64,000 nucleotides of DNA, from NCBI RefSeq assembly GCF_019320115.1, contig NC_089587.1:85941410-86005409 (forward strand), given 5' to 3'. How positions within the stretch are numbered: position 1 is the first letter of the stretch; each line of letters starts with the position of its first letter. Below, in pieces: positions 47,744 to 58,965 of this stretch. Below the pieces are notes generated by a model. The model made no database searches. It worked only from the letters and a program-made list of their open reading frames with translations, and had not been told where the DNA came from. The position numbers and the translations under genes were made by a program. This DNA comes from Miscanthus floridulus. Taxonomy: Eukaryota > Streptophyta > Magnoliopsida > Poales > Poaceae.

Positions 47744-50212
47744 TTGAGTGACAACCTAGGTAGGACTAATATGTGTTTATGTGAGATACATAGGTGATTA
47801 GTCTATAAGTATATGTGTGTGAGCAACATATGCCATGACGGTGAAGATGGCTTAGGATATGTTGCAAGGCTCACACATGTGATGAAGGAGATCATTGCAT
47901 ATGAGACATGACATTGAGTCATGTGACTAAGGTGGAGAAGATCAAGACAAGACTTGGCTTGATGGACCAGTTGCAAGCGTGAAGGGCAAGTTGGAGGCTT
48001 TGGAGCGATGGACCGTTTGGTGATGAAGCTTGAGCAAGACTTGGCGCCGATGGACGAAGGACAACAGGTGAAAAGCAAGTGAGGTCCAAGATCGATGAAC
48101 CAATATGGTCATGTGATGATATGAAGTGGATCATATCATTTGGTGATTGGTTGGTGCATGTGTTTCATCAACAATGGAGGAGTTGGAATGGAATGCGCAA
48201 GGCAAAGGTATAACCTAGGGCATTTCATTTCACTGGTCATAGGTTGTGTATAGAAGTGCTTGATCAGGTTTAGGATAGATGGCCGTACTATCAAGAGGGA
48301 CAAACTTGTTTGCATATCAGTTATCTAGTGCTACTCGAGTGATCTAACTTTGCATCGTTGCTAGGATCGAGTGGCGTAGGCAAGCTTGAGTGGTTAACTC
48401 CTTGAAAAATGTTTGTGAAAAGCTAACACATGTGCACAAGGTGTTGTACACTTGGTGGTGTTGGCACATTTGCAAAGGAGAAGAAGTTGGTGAAGAAAAG
48501 GAGTTGAATGCGCTGGTCACGGGGTGACCGACGCGTCCAACATGAGGATCGGACGTGTCCGGTATCTGACCTAGGCGGTAGTATTCCCAACATGACCAGA
48601 CACGTCCGCTTTCGATACCGGACGCATTCGGTATTCTAGCCAGGTGTGGGCAGAGTTGCTGAGGTGATCGAACTCTGGCTCGTAGCAGTGATCCGGACGC
48701 TGAGCAAAAACTGTTTAGCGTTAGGTCGTGGTGATGTCGGGCACAGGTGTTGGTCCAGAGAGGACCGAACATAGGGGCTCGTCCGGTCGGCCACACTGGA
48801 CGCTTCTGGTCATAGCTGAGCGGCTCTAGGAGCTCTCTAGACTCAACCGGATGTTGTCCCTCCTGCGTCTGAATCACTTCACTGCAGTGCATCCGATGCG
48901 TCGCATTAGAGCATGTCAGAGAGGGCCGTTGGGCAGGCAAATGGCTACTTCATTTGAATAGGACACATGGCAGGTCAAGCAGTGACCAGACAGTGTCCTG
49001 GTCGCCACACCGAACGCGTCTAGTGCACATGACCTACGCGTCTGGTCGTCTCGAAATCTACCTAGTGAAGGGGTAACGGACTATTTTAGCCCATGGGGCT
49101 ATAAATAGAAGTAGTTGGTCAGGCTTTTGGCCGAGAGCTAAGCACCCTTGAGCCTTCGGTGGCTTGTGTAGGTGTGCTTGGGAGCCCTCTAACTCACTTG
49201 AGCTTGATAGTGTTCATCCGATCGAGTGAGTGAGCGATTCTAGTGCGATTGCATCAGTGAGGTTACATCGAGTGGCACTAGGTGATCGAGTTGCAAGCCA
49301 GGTGGTGCTTGTTACTCTTAGAGGTTGCCTACCTCCTAGACTGGCTTGGTGGTGGTCTCCATTGAAGCACACAAAGAAGATTATACGGTGCTCCTGGAGA
49401 AGTGATTGTGAGGGGGGATTATGCTCATCCTGCGGGAGCCGTGAAGAGCAACTCTAGTAGAGCGAGACGCGAAGGGCGACAAGTGGTCCAGCCGAGTCAA
49501 GTGCTAGAGCTTGTGGTCAGCACTCCATGTGGGAGAGTGTGATTTGTGGGTCACCACTAGCAAGAGGACCGACGGCAACCTTGGAGCTTTTCTCAACGGG
49601 GACTAGCATGTTGGCAAGCACGTGAACATCAGGATAAAAATCATCGTGTCATCCTTGTATTTCCGTTGGTTTGCATCCTTGTTACACAAGCTTGTATTTA
49701 CTTCATTTACATTGTGCTTGTGTAGTTGCTCTTGTAATTAGTTAGCTTGTGTAGCTTGCTAGTTACCTTCTTGCTTGTGTAGCATAGAAGTAGCTCCCTT
49801 GCGTGACTAATTCGGTTTAAGTAACCTTGTTAGTCACATTGCTTAGTTTGTGTAGCTAAGAAATTTACGCTCTATAATTTGGCTTGTGTAGCCTTGTTAT
49901 TGAGCATTGCTAGTGAGTTTAGGTGGTTTTGTGCTTTTGCTTACTAGCATATGTAGGAGCCCCCTCGTTGCTTAAAGTACTAGTGGCATAGGTTTATGTG
50001 ACCTTGCTTCTAGAATTGGTTAGGTGAGCTCTAGCTAGCCCGACACCTTTGTTGCCTAATGAGGATCTTTATAAGGTGCTTGTGAACTTCGATAGAGGGG
50101 TGTAGTCTTGGCTAGACCGATTATTTTAATTCCGCATTTGTTTCGGTTAGCCGGCGCGATTAAATTTAGAAAGGACTATTCACCCCCTCTAGTCCGCTAT
50201 CTCGACCCTACA
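47744..50212 (+). repeat. Element A 3' LTR, main part
   Basis: Begins with TTGAG (second target-site copy of solo LTR B) and ends CTACA at 50212. With 34126-34157 the LTR is about 2.5 kb. The segment 49256-50212 matches 8506-9059 plus 14339-14725 of the 5' LTR. TATAAATA at 49100-49107 sits about 1.1 kb before the end. The chance open frame on the minus strand at 48344-48940 has no family features. Confidence 0.85.
49100..49107 (+). promoter_or_regulatory. Probable TATA box of element A LTR
   Basis: TATAAATA in GGGGCTATAAATAGAAG, a strong plant core promoter match. The same region of the 5' LTR lies outside the window, so conservation cannot be tested here. Confidence 0.5.
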
Positions 50213-51480
50213 CCCCGACCCAACGCACCACCGTCGCCGTCGCTGGACGCCTCCCCCACTGTTCGTCGCCCCCTCCGCCCCGATGCTGCCCCCACGCCAC
50301 CGTCTCACTGCCATGACGCCTCCCTCTCCTCCCCAGACCTTTTGCCCCAGCTCCGACAGTCAAGGTCGCCGCCCCAATGCCTCCCTCTCCTTCTTCCCAA
50401 GGTCCGATAGATGTGGTATCTCGCCTTCTTCCCTAGCTCCGACAGGTACAACTTCTTCGTCGAGTCCAGCCACCAGTTGTCGGCCTACAGCTAGGGATCC
50501 AGGATCCCCTTCTTCCTTTCCGCCTGCCTAGCCCTAGGTGCCAGGTCTCCTCCACACCACCTAGGACGGACGAGGCCGTGTCCTGAGCTAGAGCCAGAGC
50601 CATGGGAGCTTGTGTGCAGGAAGGATGGGGTGGGGAAGAAGACGAGTCAATTCAATTCAACGAGATAGTACATCCAAACATTCATTTGGTATTTGCCATG
50701 TCCCTAGATTCCAAATAGCAATTTCATCTACATCCAACAATCTGATTTGGTATTATAACCCATTTCCAATACCAGTCTGATTTGCCATTGGTACCCAATT
50801 CATTGTCAGGCGTCCAATATCTACATCCGAAAGAACCATTATAGATATTGATTATGATGTGTAGAACTTGGTGGTTTATGTTTCAACAGCTTTTACCATA
50901 AAATTTGGCATATTAAGTTTTGCATTTACTGTGTTAAGTTTTGAGTACCAAAAACCAGCAATAGGAGTTCATAGTTCATACCTTTTCTCCTGATAAGGCA
51001 TCCCATCTGCCATAGATTTTTGGAAAAGATGGTTTGATGCATCCCTACAAACCAATAAACTTACGTTTTAGAAGTTACCTCGTGAGAACCGTCCTGAGTC
51101 CTCTTGAAAGCCGGTAAGTTTGCATATGCTTCGTGCTAAGATTTGAGTACTGTAAACTAAAAAGATGCTTCTTAAGAAATTGCTATGATATTACACCAAA
51201 AAATAGGTTATAATGGAAGTAAGGACCTCGTTTGGTGAAGCCCCATTGGCTTTGACTCCTCTCTATAATGTAGATACACTATAGCAAGGAGCTATTTTTA
51301 TCACTGTTCTCAAAATAAATTTGAAGCCTATAAAATCACTGTTTGTTGCTTCACCGGCTCTAACTCTCCTCAACCAGCATCGTACTAAGGGTCTACAGTA
51401 AGATGAAGCTATGGAAAACAGATAATAAGTATTTTGGCAATATTATCACCTCATGGTCCAAAGCTTTGTGGTTGATCTTT
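50213..51480. other. Intergenic: GC-rich block then AT-rich DNA, no gene
   Basis: First DNA after the nested block. 50213-50620 is C-rich and low in complexity, giving Pro/Ser-rich chance frames. 50640-50830 has short dyads around CCAAAT/ATTTGG. 51226-51400 (ACCTCGTTTGGTGAAGC and following) looks like an old MITE remnant without a clear second end. No protein or RNA gene is supported. Confidence 0.4.
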
Positions 51481-53289
51481 TTGTGGGAAAGTCTTTAGAC
51501 TTTACTATTTGTTGACTTTGTGCTATCATTCAGGACTAAGGTCCATGACTTTACGAGAGGAGTCATCGGCAATCTTCACTTCTCCCTCCACTATCATGGT
51601 TTCCTGGTCGTCTTTCATGTCTTGGACGACAAGTGCTCCCATCATAGGCTTCCCGCTCCTCTTGGTGTCCTCTCTCCTAAAGCAAGTAGGCAAAGGCTTC
51701 CCGAAGGCCTCCTCCAACTTGATTCTTTAAACCGCCGAGACCAAAATATTTCCTAAGAGTCTTGTCTCGATCCCTCCTTGTCTTCTGGAGTTTATTCCGC
51801 CAGAGACGCTACATCTGAGATGGAGGGCTTCCTCCATGGCTCTTCACTTATGCCTCTAGATGAACTAGGGGCCAATTTGCCTCCATGGCTCTTCACTTAT
51901 GCCTCTAGATGAACTAGGGGCCAATTTGAAGGCCCTTTCCTTTCGTTAGATTACCCTAAAGGCGATTAGGTCCTCCTAGTATACTGATTTTTCTTTCCCA
52001 AATCACATTGTCAAACTTTAGTTCGGTGATCTCGAGAGTAGTACCGGTCGAACACAAACGACATAAATAAAAAGGTGGAGTTAGTTAACTTTAAACAATT
52101 ATTGAAACTTAGAATACCAAATAAAAAAAGATTTTTTTACTAGTATACTGTATACATATTCCTTCCTCGATGCTGCCTGAACCCATTCACCATGATCCAC
52201 AAAAAGACATGAGCAAAATCCGCACACGAACTTGACACGTCGTGGTCCGGCCGGAACATGCGCCCTGTTTTGCTAGCTCATCACGACGACGCGAACGTAG
52301 AACATGCAGCTGACGAACAGCCGTAACAGGCGTATCACAAAAACAATTTGTTATTCCTTGCACTGCATGCCTCCAAATTTTGCAGATGGGCACACGTACG
52401 TACGTATGCCATTTTTTATTCTATATGCATATCCTGTCGCCCTGACTTTTTCAGCATGACACTATTCTATGCTATTAATCCAAGTGGTGCCAAACAGCCT
52501 GCCTGCCTGCCTGTCCATCCAGCGAGCTTATCCTAAATGACAGAAACCGGGAAAAAAAAGAGAAGAAAAGAAAAAAGCTTAAAGGAAATGATGAGAAAAG
52601 AAAAGAAAAAAAAAAACTGGAGAGTTGTTGGCGGGTAGAAACGGCGGCCAGCGACTTCTTTCGCGCCACATCGCTCTCTGTTTTGGAATCTTTCGCTGTT
52701 GCCGGGCAGCCGCTCTCGCTCATCTCATTGACGCACGGCGTCAGAACTCTGGACCGCTGCTTCTTTCAATCTTCAGAGAATTGGGCTGCACTGCTAGTGG
52801 AGGAAGGTACAGAGCATACTCGTACATTTTCTTCACGAGCTCAGACATGATCGATCACATGTACGCGCGCGTATTTATAAATACTTGTAATAAATTCGAA
52901 TCCCATGGGCTCAACTCAAGAAGATCAGCGCATGAACAGTGAATGAAGGACATAAATTCCTGGGAGGATAGATATACGGGATGAATGCAAAAGTCGGCGT
53001 GGGGCCGTGTTTTCCCATGGTAGGCACTAGGCAGGGAGAAAAACACGTCCTTGCCGAATGATTGCTCGAGATGGGAGACGCATATAAATAATAAATCGGC
53101 AGAGTGTACGTTAAACAGGCCGCGCCAATTTTCCAACCGAGTCAAATGATGGGATCAGAGAAAAATTAGTGCAAAAAGGTTACAAGTGATGCGTGAGATT
53201 GTTGACTGTGTGGATATCTCTCTCGTCTCCTTTTTCAAAGGGAGACAACAGCTGCAATCTGGCAGGCAATTATATAGATAAAGAAAATA
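51481..53289. other. Intergenic, no gene supported
   Basis: Contains a 49-bp tandem duplication (listed separately), an A/G-rich run at about 52545-52618 and several short open frames on both strands without family features. The frame at 51526-51717 on the minus strand is mildly charged and gene-like in composition, but I cannot name it. Confidence 0.35.
51831..51928 (+). repeat. Perfect 49-bp tandem duplication
   Basis: CCTCCATGGCTCTTCACTTA through CCAATTTG occupies 51831-51879 and is repeated without change at 51880-51928. Identity implies a recent event, or an assembly artefact. Confidence 0.9.
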
Positions 53290-53710
53290 CTCACTCTGTT
53301 TCTGAATAAATAGATTTCTGGAGTTTTGTCTTAAGTTAAACTTTTTAAATTTTAACCTAATTTCTTGAAAAAAACGTTAAGACTTATGGTATCAAATTAG
53401 GGCTTGTTTGGATCCCTACCTCTAAACTTTAGAGCACTTTAGCTCATTTTTTATGTCTAAAGCTCTAATATGAGGTGAGCTAAAGTTTAGAGCTAATTTT
53501 AGACCATCCATTTGGAGCTTTAGCTCTAAAGTTTAGAAGGAATGATCCAAACAAGCCCTTAATATCATTGGATTTATCATAGAATATATTTTCATAAGTT
53601 ACTCATTTTATGACATAGATGTTAATGTTGTTATTTTTTTTCTATAAAATTAGTCAAACTTAAAAAAAATTTAACCGACACGGATTCTAAAATTGATTCG
53701 ACGGAGGGAG
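53290..53710. mobile_element. Stowaway-like MITE (interrupted)
   Basis: Left end CTCACTCTGTTTCTG, right end GACGGAGGGAG, flanked by TA on both sides (53288-53289 and 53711-53712). This matches the grass Stowaway end CTCCCTCCGTTTC, which is Tc1/mariner-like with a TA target. Without the inserted element at 53400-53558 it is about 260 bp, a usual length. Confidence 0.8.
53400..53558. mobile_element. Tourist-like MITE nested in the Stowaway-like MITE
   Basis: 159 bp with perfect ends GGGCTTGTTTGGATC and GATCCAAACAAGCCC, flanked by TTA at 53397-53399 and 53559-53561, as for PIF/Harbinger-type elements. The interior is also largely self-complementary (CTCTAAACTTTAGAGC and similar), so the transcript would fold into a hairpin. 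Confidence 0.85.
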
Positions 53711-53712
53711 TA

Positions 53713-54072
53713 ACGAAGAGCAAGACATGTAATTCAAACCGTCATAAGTATCTACTCGAGTATCAAAAGTAGTAATTGTGAAGGGAAGGAAACAAAAGAG
53801 TGATACTGACTAAACAAAATGAAAACAAAAGGGAGGAGAGAGAAAGAGAGAGCCTCCCATGTGCCCCTCGGAATGATCAAATCGGCTTCACCTTTCACAC
53901 AAAGCCATTCTAGTATCATAGCCGCCTTTGGACCCTGGTGACCTAACAAAAAATGCATCTCTCTGGTGTTGCCATATCCCATAGCCCATCTCCTCGCCTC
54001 AGAAGTCACAAAGTCCAGTGAAGATGCAGTGCAGTGCAGGAAGATATTGGCCAGCTGGGCAAAGATTGATAT
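53713..54072. other. Intergenic, nothing recognised
   Basis: A purine-rich stretch (GGGAGGAGAGAGAAAGAGAGAG near 53830) is the only notable feature. Short open frames on the minus strand have no family features. Confidence 0.4.
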
Positions 54073-54315
54073 GGCCTCGTTCACTTTGCAAAAAAAAATG
54101 AACCTGATGAATAGTACTATTTTCGTCTTATTTGATAAATATTGTCCAATTGTGGACCAACTAGGCTCAAAAGATTCATCTCGTGATTTCCAACTAAACT
54201 GTGTAATTAGTTATTTTTTTTACCTACATTTAATACTTCATGCAAGCGGCTAAAAATTGATGTGATGAAGAGAGAGTGAAAAAACTTAGAATTTGGATAA
54301 CATCTAAACAAGGCC
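54073..54315. mobile_element. TIR MITE (GGCCTCGTT...AAACAAGGCC)
   Basis: 243 bp with inverted ends GGCCTCGTTCACTT and AATCTAAACAAGGCC-like sequence. The interior has the AAAAGATTCATCTCGTGATTTCC and CTGTGTAATTAGTT blocks of a MITE that is very common in Andropogoneae grasses. The flanks TAT/TAG suggest a 3-bp target duplication with one change. Superfamily not settled. Confidence 0.7.
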
Positions 54316-55606
54316 TAGGTCGTCTTATGAAAGACACCCAACCGTTCCTTCCAATAGCTAGTAGTAGTACAGTGCTTCACATATCCCTGGCTGGCTGTTG
54401 CGGAAAGATTTTCTTTTTTTTTTCTCCAAAAAAACAGAGATTGCCTTATGGTGCTATGTGCGATTGCCTTCTTTTCTATTCAGATGACATTTTTTTTTCT
54501 TTCTGAAATGAGTTTGTTGCTCAAGCGGTCAAGCCTTCCATAACACACTATATCAAATTTGATCGAACTAGTTGTCTAGTGACCACAGATTTGATGAACA
54601 GAGTCTAGACTCTCATAGCACATGGACCTCCTAGTTTCCTTGGAGCTTATATTATTTTGAAATCCCACGTTGGCCGTCAACCTTGATAAACAAGTGAACC
54701 GCTCTGGCCCATGCAGAGACGTCTACGCTTCTCCTCTTCAAGCAAGGCCCAAAACACACAAGAGCCAGCAAAACAAGACAACACGGTGACCTTTATTACA
54801 AATTTATTGAAATCAGCAATTTCCCTGTAAAACAGAAAACATAGATGATGAACTGAATCGACTTTGTAAAGCCCGTTTGCATATTCCCAAGTTGCTAGAA
54901 TAAAAAGGATATAAGTGGCACTTCTTTTCACAGTTGCAAGAAAAGAATTACAGTGTCTCCAGTAAAATGCATCCATTTCAAAGGAAAATTATGAAACGGT
55001 ACCCATCTTCTCATTCATTTCGCAAATGAGCTCAAGTCCACTTATAATGCATATTGGTCTATCTAATGTCACCTTCTTAAGGAAAAACATGAAAGCTATA
55101 GCAGCTTCCTTTAAAAATAAGAAATTTCATCAATTTTCAAGGAGAAAGGAGAAATTTCAGCAAGGATGAATATATAGTGAAGAAAAATACTAAGAGTTAG
55201 TTGGTAAGCCGGATCCATAATGTGAGTATCTACTTCCAATTGAAACTAAAACTCCCCCAAAATTTTCTAGATCAACCGGAATAGTAGCTATGATTGAGAC
55301 TAATCTCTGTACTTACCGGAACAGTGCTGGCGACAGGAGGAGGAGCAGAAATTGCGTACCTAGCTGCAATATAGACAGAGTACGCTCTCAAGAAACAAAT
55401 GGCAGAGACCGAACACGTGTGAACTGAAAATCAACTCAGACGGGGATTTTGACAGTGTCACGAAAGAAGGGGGATGAGGTTTTGTAATCTGAGATGATCT
55501 GGGCCGAGTTGTGAGAAGTTCCTGTTCGATGCTTTCCACGCTGAACTCTTGGGATTTCAAGCAGGGATGCAGGTAGCAGCCCGGTTGGGGATAACGCGGG
55601 TACTGT
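54316..55606. other. Intergenic, no gene supported
   Basis: Holds one copy of an inverted dispersed repeat (54508-54572, partner at 60260-60332) and several T-runs near 54415 and 54490. The minus-strand open frames at 54677-54976 and 55360-55632 have no recognised motif; the latter could be part of a decayed gene. Confidence 0.4.
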
Positions 55607-55912
55607 GTGGAGACTGATGCAACACTAGTCAAGGTGGCACTGATGGAGAACTGCTACCGACTTTCTGCAGTCGGTGGAATCATCATGGAGATGAAGCACC
55701 TGATGAACAGTGAGTCCGTCTCATGTAAAATTAGTGTGTGCAAACGTGATTGTAATAAGGTAGCTCAAAATTTAGCTGCTTTCGGTTGTACTTTTCCCAA
55801 TGGACAGATGAACACTTGGGATGATGTACCTCAAGCGATTGAGGTTTTGGTGATCAGCGATTTAGCTGGATCAGATGATGAGTAATGAAAAGCACTCCGA
55901 GTTAAAAAAAAA
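55607..55912 (+). pseudogene. 5'-truncated LINE tail: RNase H-like C-terminus with poly(A)
   Basis: About 90 residues matching the C-terminal half of the RVT_3/RNase H-like domain at the end of grass LINE ORF2 proteins: ATLVKVALMENCYRLSAVGG, then VCKRDCNKVAQNLAAFGC (the conserved Asn-Lys-Val-Ala helix), then EVLVISDLAG before TAA at 55883-55885. A nine-A run at 55904-55912 closes it, as expected for a LINE 3' end. The N-terminal catalytic residues are missing. No target-site duplication was found by eye. Confidence 0.7.
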
Positions 55913-56220
55913 CTTATGTAACTTGGACGTGATATTTCAACACTTAAAAGTACTCTAGTGCTTTAGGAACAAGTTAAAGTTATTCTAACCCTTTTTCCTA
56001 GGTTTTTCTTGCATCTCTTCTCATCACTCTATGTTTGCAAAATCTAGTGGACTAACCTAACTTGGAAATTGATTTTTGAGAATGTCTCAACAATATGAGT
56101 AGCATGGGTTAGAAGACAGGACGAATAGACTCTAACCTAAGTGAGGAACACACCAAGTCAGTCTGGATGCCCTATATGCATGTTATGCTATGAGTGACGA
56201 AAGTTTCTCTCTATCACTTA
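55913..56220. other. Intergenic, nothing recognised
   Basis: AT-rich spacer between the LINE tail and the GC-rich TIR element. The last three bases, TTA, are the target copy of the next element. Confidence 0.4.
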
Positions 56221-57247
56221 GACTGTCTTCAACAGCGTAGGTAAACGGCGACCCAAACGCAAAATGTCTCATGCACAGTGTTTTGGGTCCCAAAATCACG
56301 GTCCAACGGAGAACGCCCAACGAAGAACGCAAACACGGTAGCCATTTTGCGTAGCAACTGACTCGGGAGGCAAAAAAGCGTCGTCGTTCTCGACGACGCA
56401 AAACACTGCAGAGAGAGAGGGAGGAGCGACCGACGCCGGGGCCCGGCACAGGGGCGGGGCCGATGGAGGTCGATGGAGGCGTGGCTGCCGTCATGGAATC
56501 CGGATCCAGCTCGGCCACCATCGGAGGGAGCAGGGGTAGGCGGCATCGGGCAGGGGAGGGGCTGCGGCGGCCATCGGAGGGAGCAGGGGAGGGGTTGCGG
56601 TCGCCATCGGAGGGTGAAGGGGCAGGCGGCGCCGGGCAGGGTAGGGGAGGGGCCACAGCTGCCGTCGTGGACGCCAGAGGGAGCAGGGGCTGTGGTCGCC
56701 GATGGAGGTCGGTGGGAGCAGGGACAAGCGGCGTCGGGCAGGGGAGGGAGGATCCCGCCGGCGAGGTCCACCAGCGGTGGAGCAGCGCCACCGGCAAGGG
56801 CCGCTCGCCGCCCGCAGAGAAGAGCGCCGCCGGCTTGGACGCGGTGAGGCTGGGGCCGGAGCTCGCCCGCACGGTGGTGCCGGATCCAGAGCTCGCGCTG
56901 TGAAGCTAGCTCGCACGGCAACGGCCGCCCCGGACCCCGCTCCTCTTCTTCCTCAACGCCGGCCGCCACTCCCTTCTCTCTCAAGCTCCTCCTCGGACGA
57001 TGGCGAGGCGAGCCCGAGGCGGGGAGCGGCCAGGCGGGACTGCGGCGGGGAGCCACCAGCGCGGCGAGGAGCGGCCGCCGTGAGGAGCAGCCGGCGCGGC
57101 GAGGTGCGGGCGGCGCTCGGCCTTCTGCGTTCGACTTTTGCGTCCGTTGTTGGAAACGTGAAGTTTTGGGTGCGCGATCTTTTCTCTGTGCGTGACCTAT
57201 ACGAACGAATGTGTCCCGTGTTTGGGTTCGGCATGTTGGAGACGGTC
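56221..57247. mobile_element. GC-rich TIR element, PIF/Harbinger-like, possible sequence capture
   Basis: 1,027 bp with ends GACTGTCTTCAACA and TGTTGGAGACGGTC (inverted, two mismatches), flanked by TTA at 56218-56220 and 57248-57250. Next to the ends are AT-richer blocks with ACCCAAACGCAAA and its counterpart TGTGTCCCGTGTTTGGGTTC. The centre (about 56400-57120) is very GC-rich with CATCGGAGGGAGCAGG-type short repeats and is open in several frames on both strands (up to about 275 residues, Pro/Arg/Ala-rich), reading no known domain. No transposase. Confidence 0.65.
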
Positions 57248-57250
57248 TTA

Positions 57251-58814
57251 TCCCTGTCTCTTTTAGTTGTTAAAGCTCATCACTCTCTACTCTCCTAAGC
57301 TATACTAGTTCTCTCTTGGTCTTAGTTGCTCGTCTAATTTCAAACCTATCTCAAATTCTATTAATCTTTCTTTTTGCTGGCAAGTTTTGGCAGTCTCCTT
57401 TGTTTTTAGAAGTATACATGACATACTTACATATCTCAATTAGATCACACTCTCGTATCATCCACATGTATCATAGAGGATCACAAATATCCATCACATC
57501 TCACTAATATCATCACAAAGAAAGCAAGAGCCATAGACCATAAACTCCAACCATAATCGTATCAACCAAGAGTAGCCAACCGAAGATCATGCACACAGCT
57601 CGTAGATCTTTCCGGCCAAGATTCCTCCAAAGCCTGAAAAAACAAAAATTAAAGCTAAGGTACTAGATTTGCAGAATGAACAGCATGACCAAAAAGTTGG
57701 AAGTGAATGCATATATCCTTGAAGCTTGAAAACACTGTCCTACAACACTACTTCAGGTAGTACTTTTCAGCGAACGAATAATGTTTTTCTCTCACAACAA
57801 ATCAGCATAAGTATCAGCATAAGCCAAATTTCAACGAACGAACATATCTCTTTAGTTCTGTGTCCAGTTTCTACTCCAAGAGGTCCTTCTGAGTCTTCAA
57901 GCATGCAATCCTTGTGTTTTGCTAAAGCAATGAAAATATTTGTTAAGAAACAGAAAGAAAAAATCATCAATTGTTGTTTCTGAGAATGCACCTATTTTCT
58001 TGAGGGCTAACAATTGTGAAAGGATGAGTACAGATCAAAAGAATACATTGCTGATAAGTTGAGGGGTATTATTGAAGAAGTAGGTGGCCTACATTCTTAG
58101 GATTACTACTCCTATTTATTTAATGATATACGTGTATCCGTATCTATGATGCATAGGAAATGTTGTAACGCAAACCTCATTCAATCTCTTTTCAACCGTA
58201 GACACAAAGCAAAGTGTTTCTTTGTCAATCTTTTCCTTCACCGGGACATCAGAGTAGAGACGTCGCTTCTACAATCAATTCAAATGTAGGTAATTGACCA
58301 GAAGGAATAGCAGAATTTGAGATTCAATACGAAATTGTATAACAAAATTCCACCATTGGTTTCTCGATATTAACCAGTACTAGTGTATTAAAATATTTTA
58401 GACCAACACTATTCAGCCATTGGTTTCTCTATCTTCTGAAAGTTCTATGTCTGAAAAAACAAAGCACATTTTTTGTCCTAAAACCAAATTTCGTTTTATA
58501 ACACTATGAGAACCAATCTATTGCCATGATGTAAATAGGGCAAAATTGACCCCAAAAAATCTAGTGATCTGCTCCCAACAAAATAGAAGGAGAAAATGAA
58601 AATGCTCAAGAGGTGAGGTTGGTTGGATCAACCGTCCCCTTATTTATGGGGCTATTACACATGACCAACTTGTTCCCTAGATATTTTAAGTCCAAACCAC
58701 TTGACCTACCGGCGTTGTGGTCCAACTCGAGATAGAAGCATCCGACAGCCATGTGCCCTTCACAACTTAGCTTCGCCTCGATGCAAGCCTCGCGATGATG
58801 CCACGTGCCGCCTT
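57251..58814. other. Intergenic with a MITE-like remnant
   Basis: 57764-57844 (TTTCAGCGAACGAATAATG, CTCACAACAAATCAGC, TTTCAACGAACGAA) resembles a short remnant of a common grass MITE. The rest is AT-rich with no gene features. Confidence 0.4.
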
Positions 58815-58965
58815 CGATCCGCCAAAACCGCAACCGGGTTTTGAGGTCCAAACCCGAAAACCGTCCACTGGTGGTTTTGAGGCTCAACCCACCAAACCAT
58901 CCATGTCTGGTTTTGAGGCCATAACCAGCAAAACCGTCCATCCCCGGTATTAAAGACCAAACCAG
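58815..58965 (-). repeat. Degenerate 36-40-bp minisatellite
   Basis: About four units of GGTTTTGAGG followed by CCAAACC and CAAAACCGTCCA-type sequence. On the minus strand they read as a 12-13-residue repeat (HGWFGGLSLKTT, SGRFSGLDLKTR) inside an open frame of about 155 residues (58606-59073) that I cannot assign. Confidence 0.6.

Larger units (their letters stand above)
8500..50212 (+). mobile_element. Element A: SIRE/Maximus-type copia scaffold, gag only, heavily nested
   Basis: Remaining pieces of A: 5' LTR at 8500-9059 and 14334-14725; internal region at 14726-18069 and 32052-34125; 3' LTR at 34126-34157 and 47744-50212. Both LTR copies end in CTACA after the same CACCCCCTCTAGT stretch. 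A Met-tRNA-like primer site follows the 5' LTR and a polypurine tract precedes the 3' LTR. The beginning of the 5' LTR was split off by element 1 and lies outside the window. Internal DNA totals about 5.4 kb and codes only for gag, so A is non-autonomous or has lost pol. Confidence 0.8.

Noticed and set aside
48344..48940. Minus-strand open frame of about 200 residues
   Set aside because: Lies wholly inside the element A LTR, has no recognisable domain, and runs against the element's transcription.
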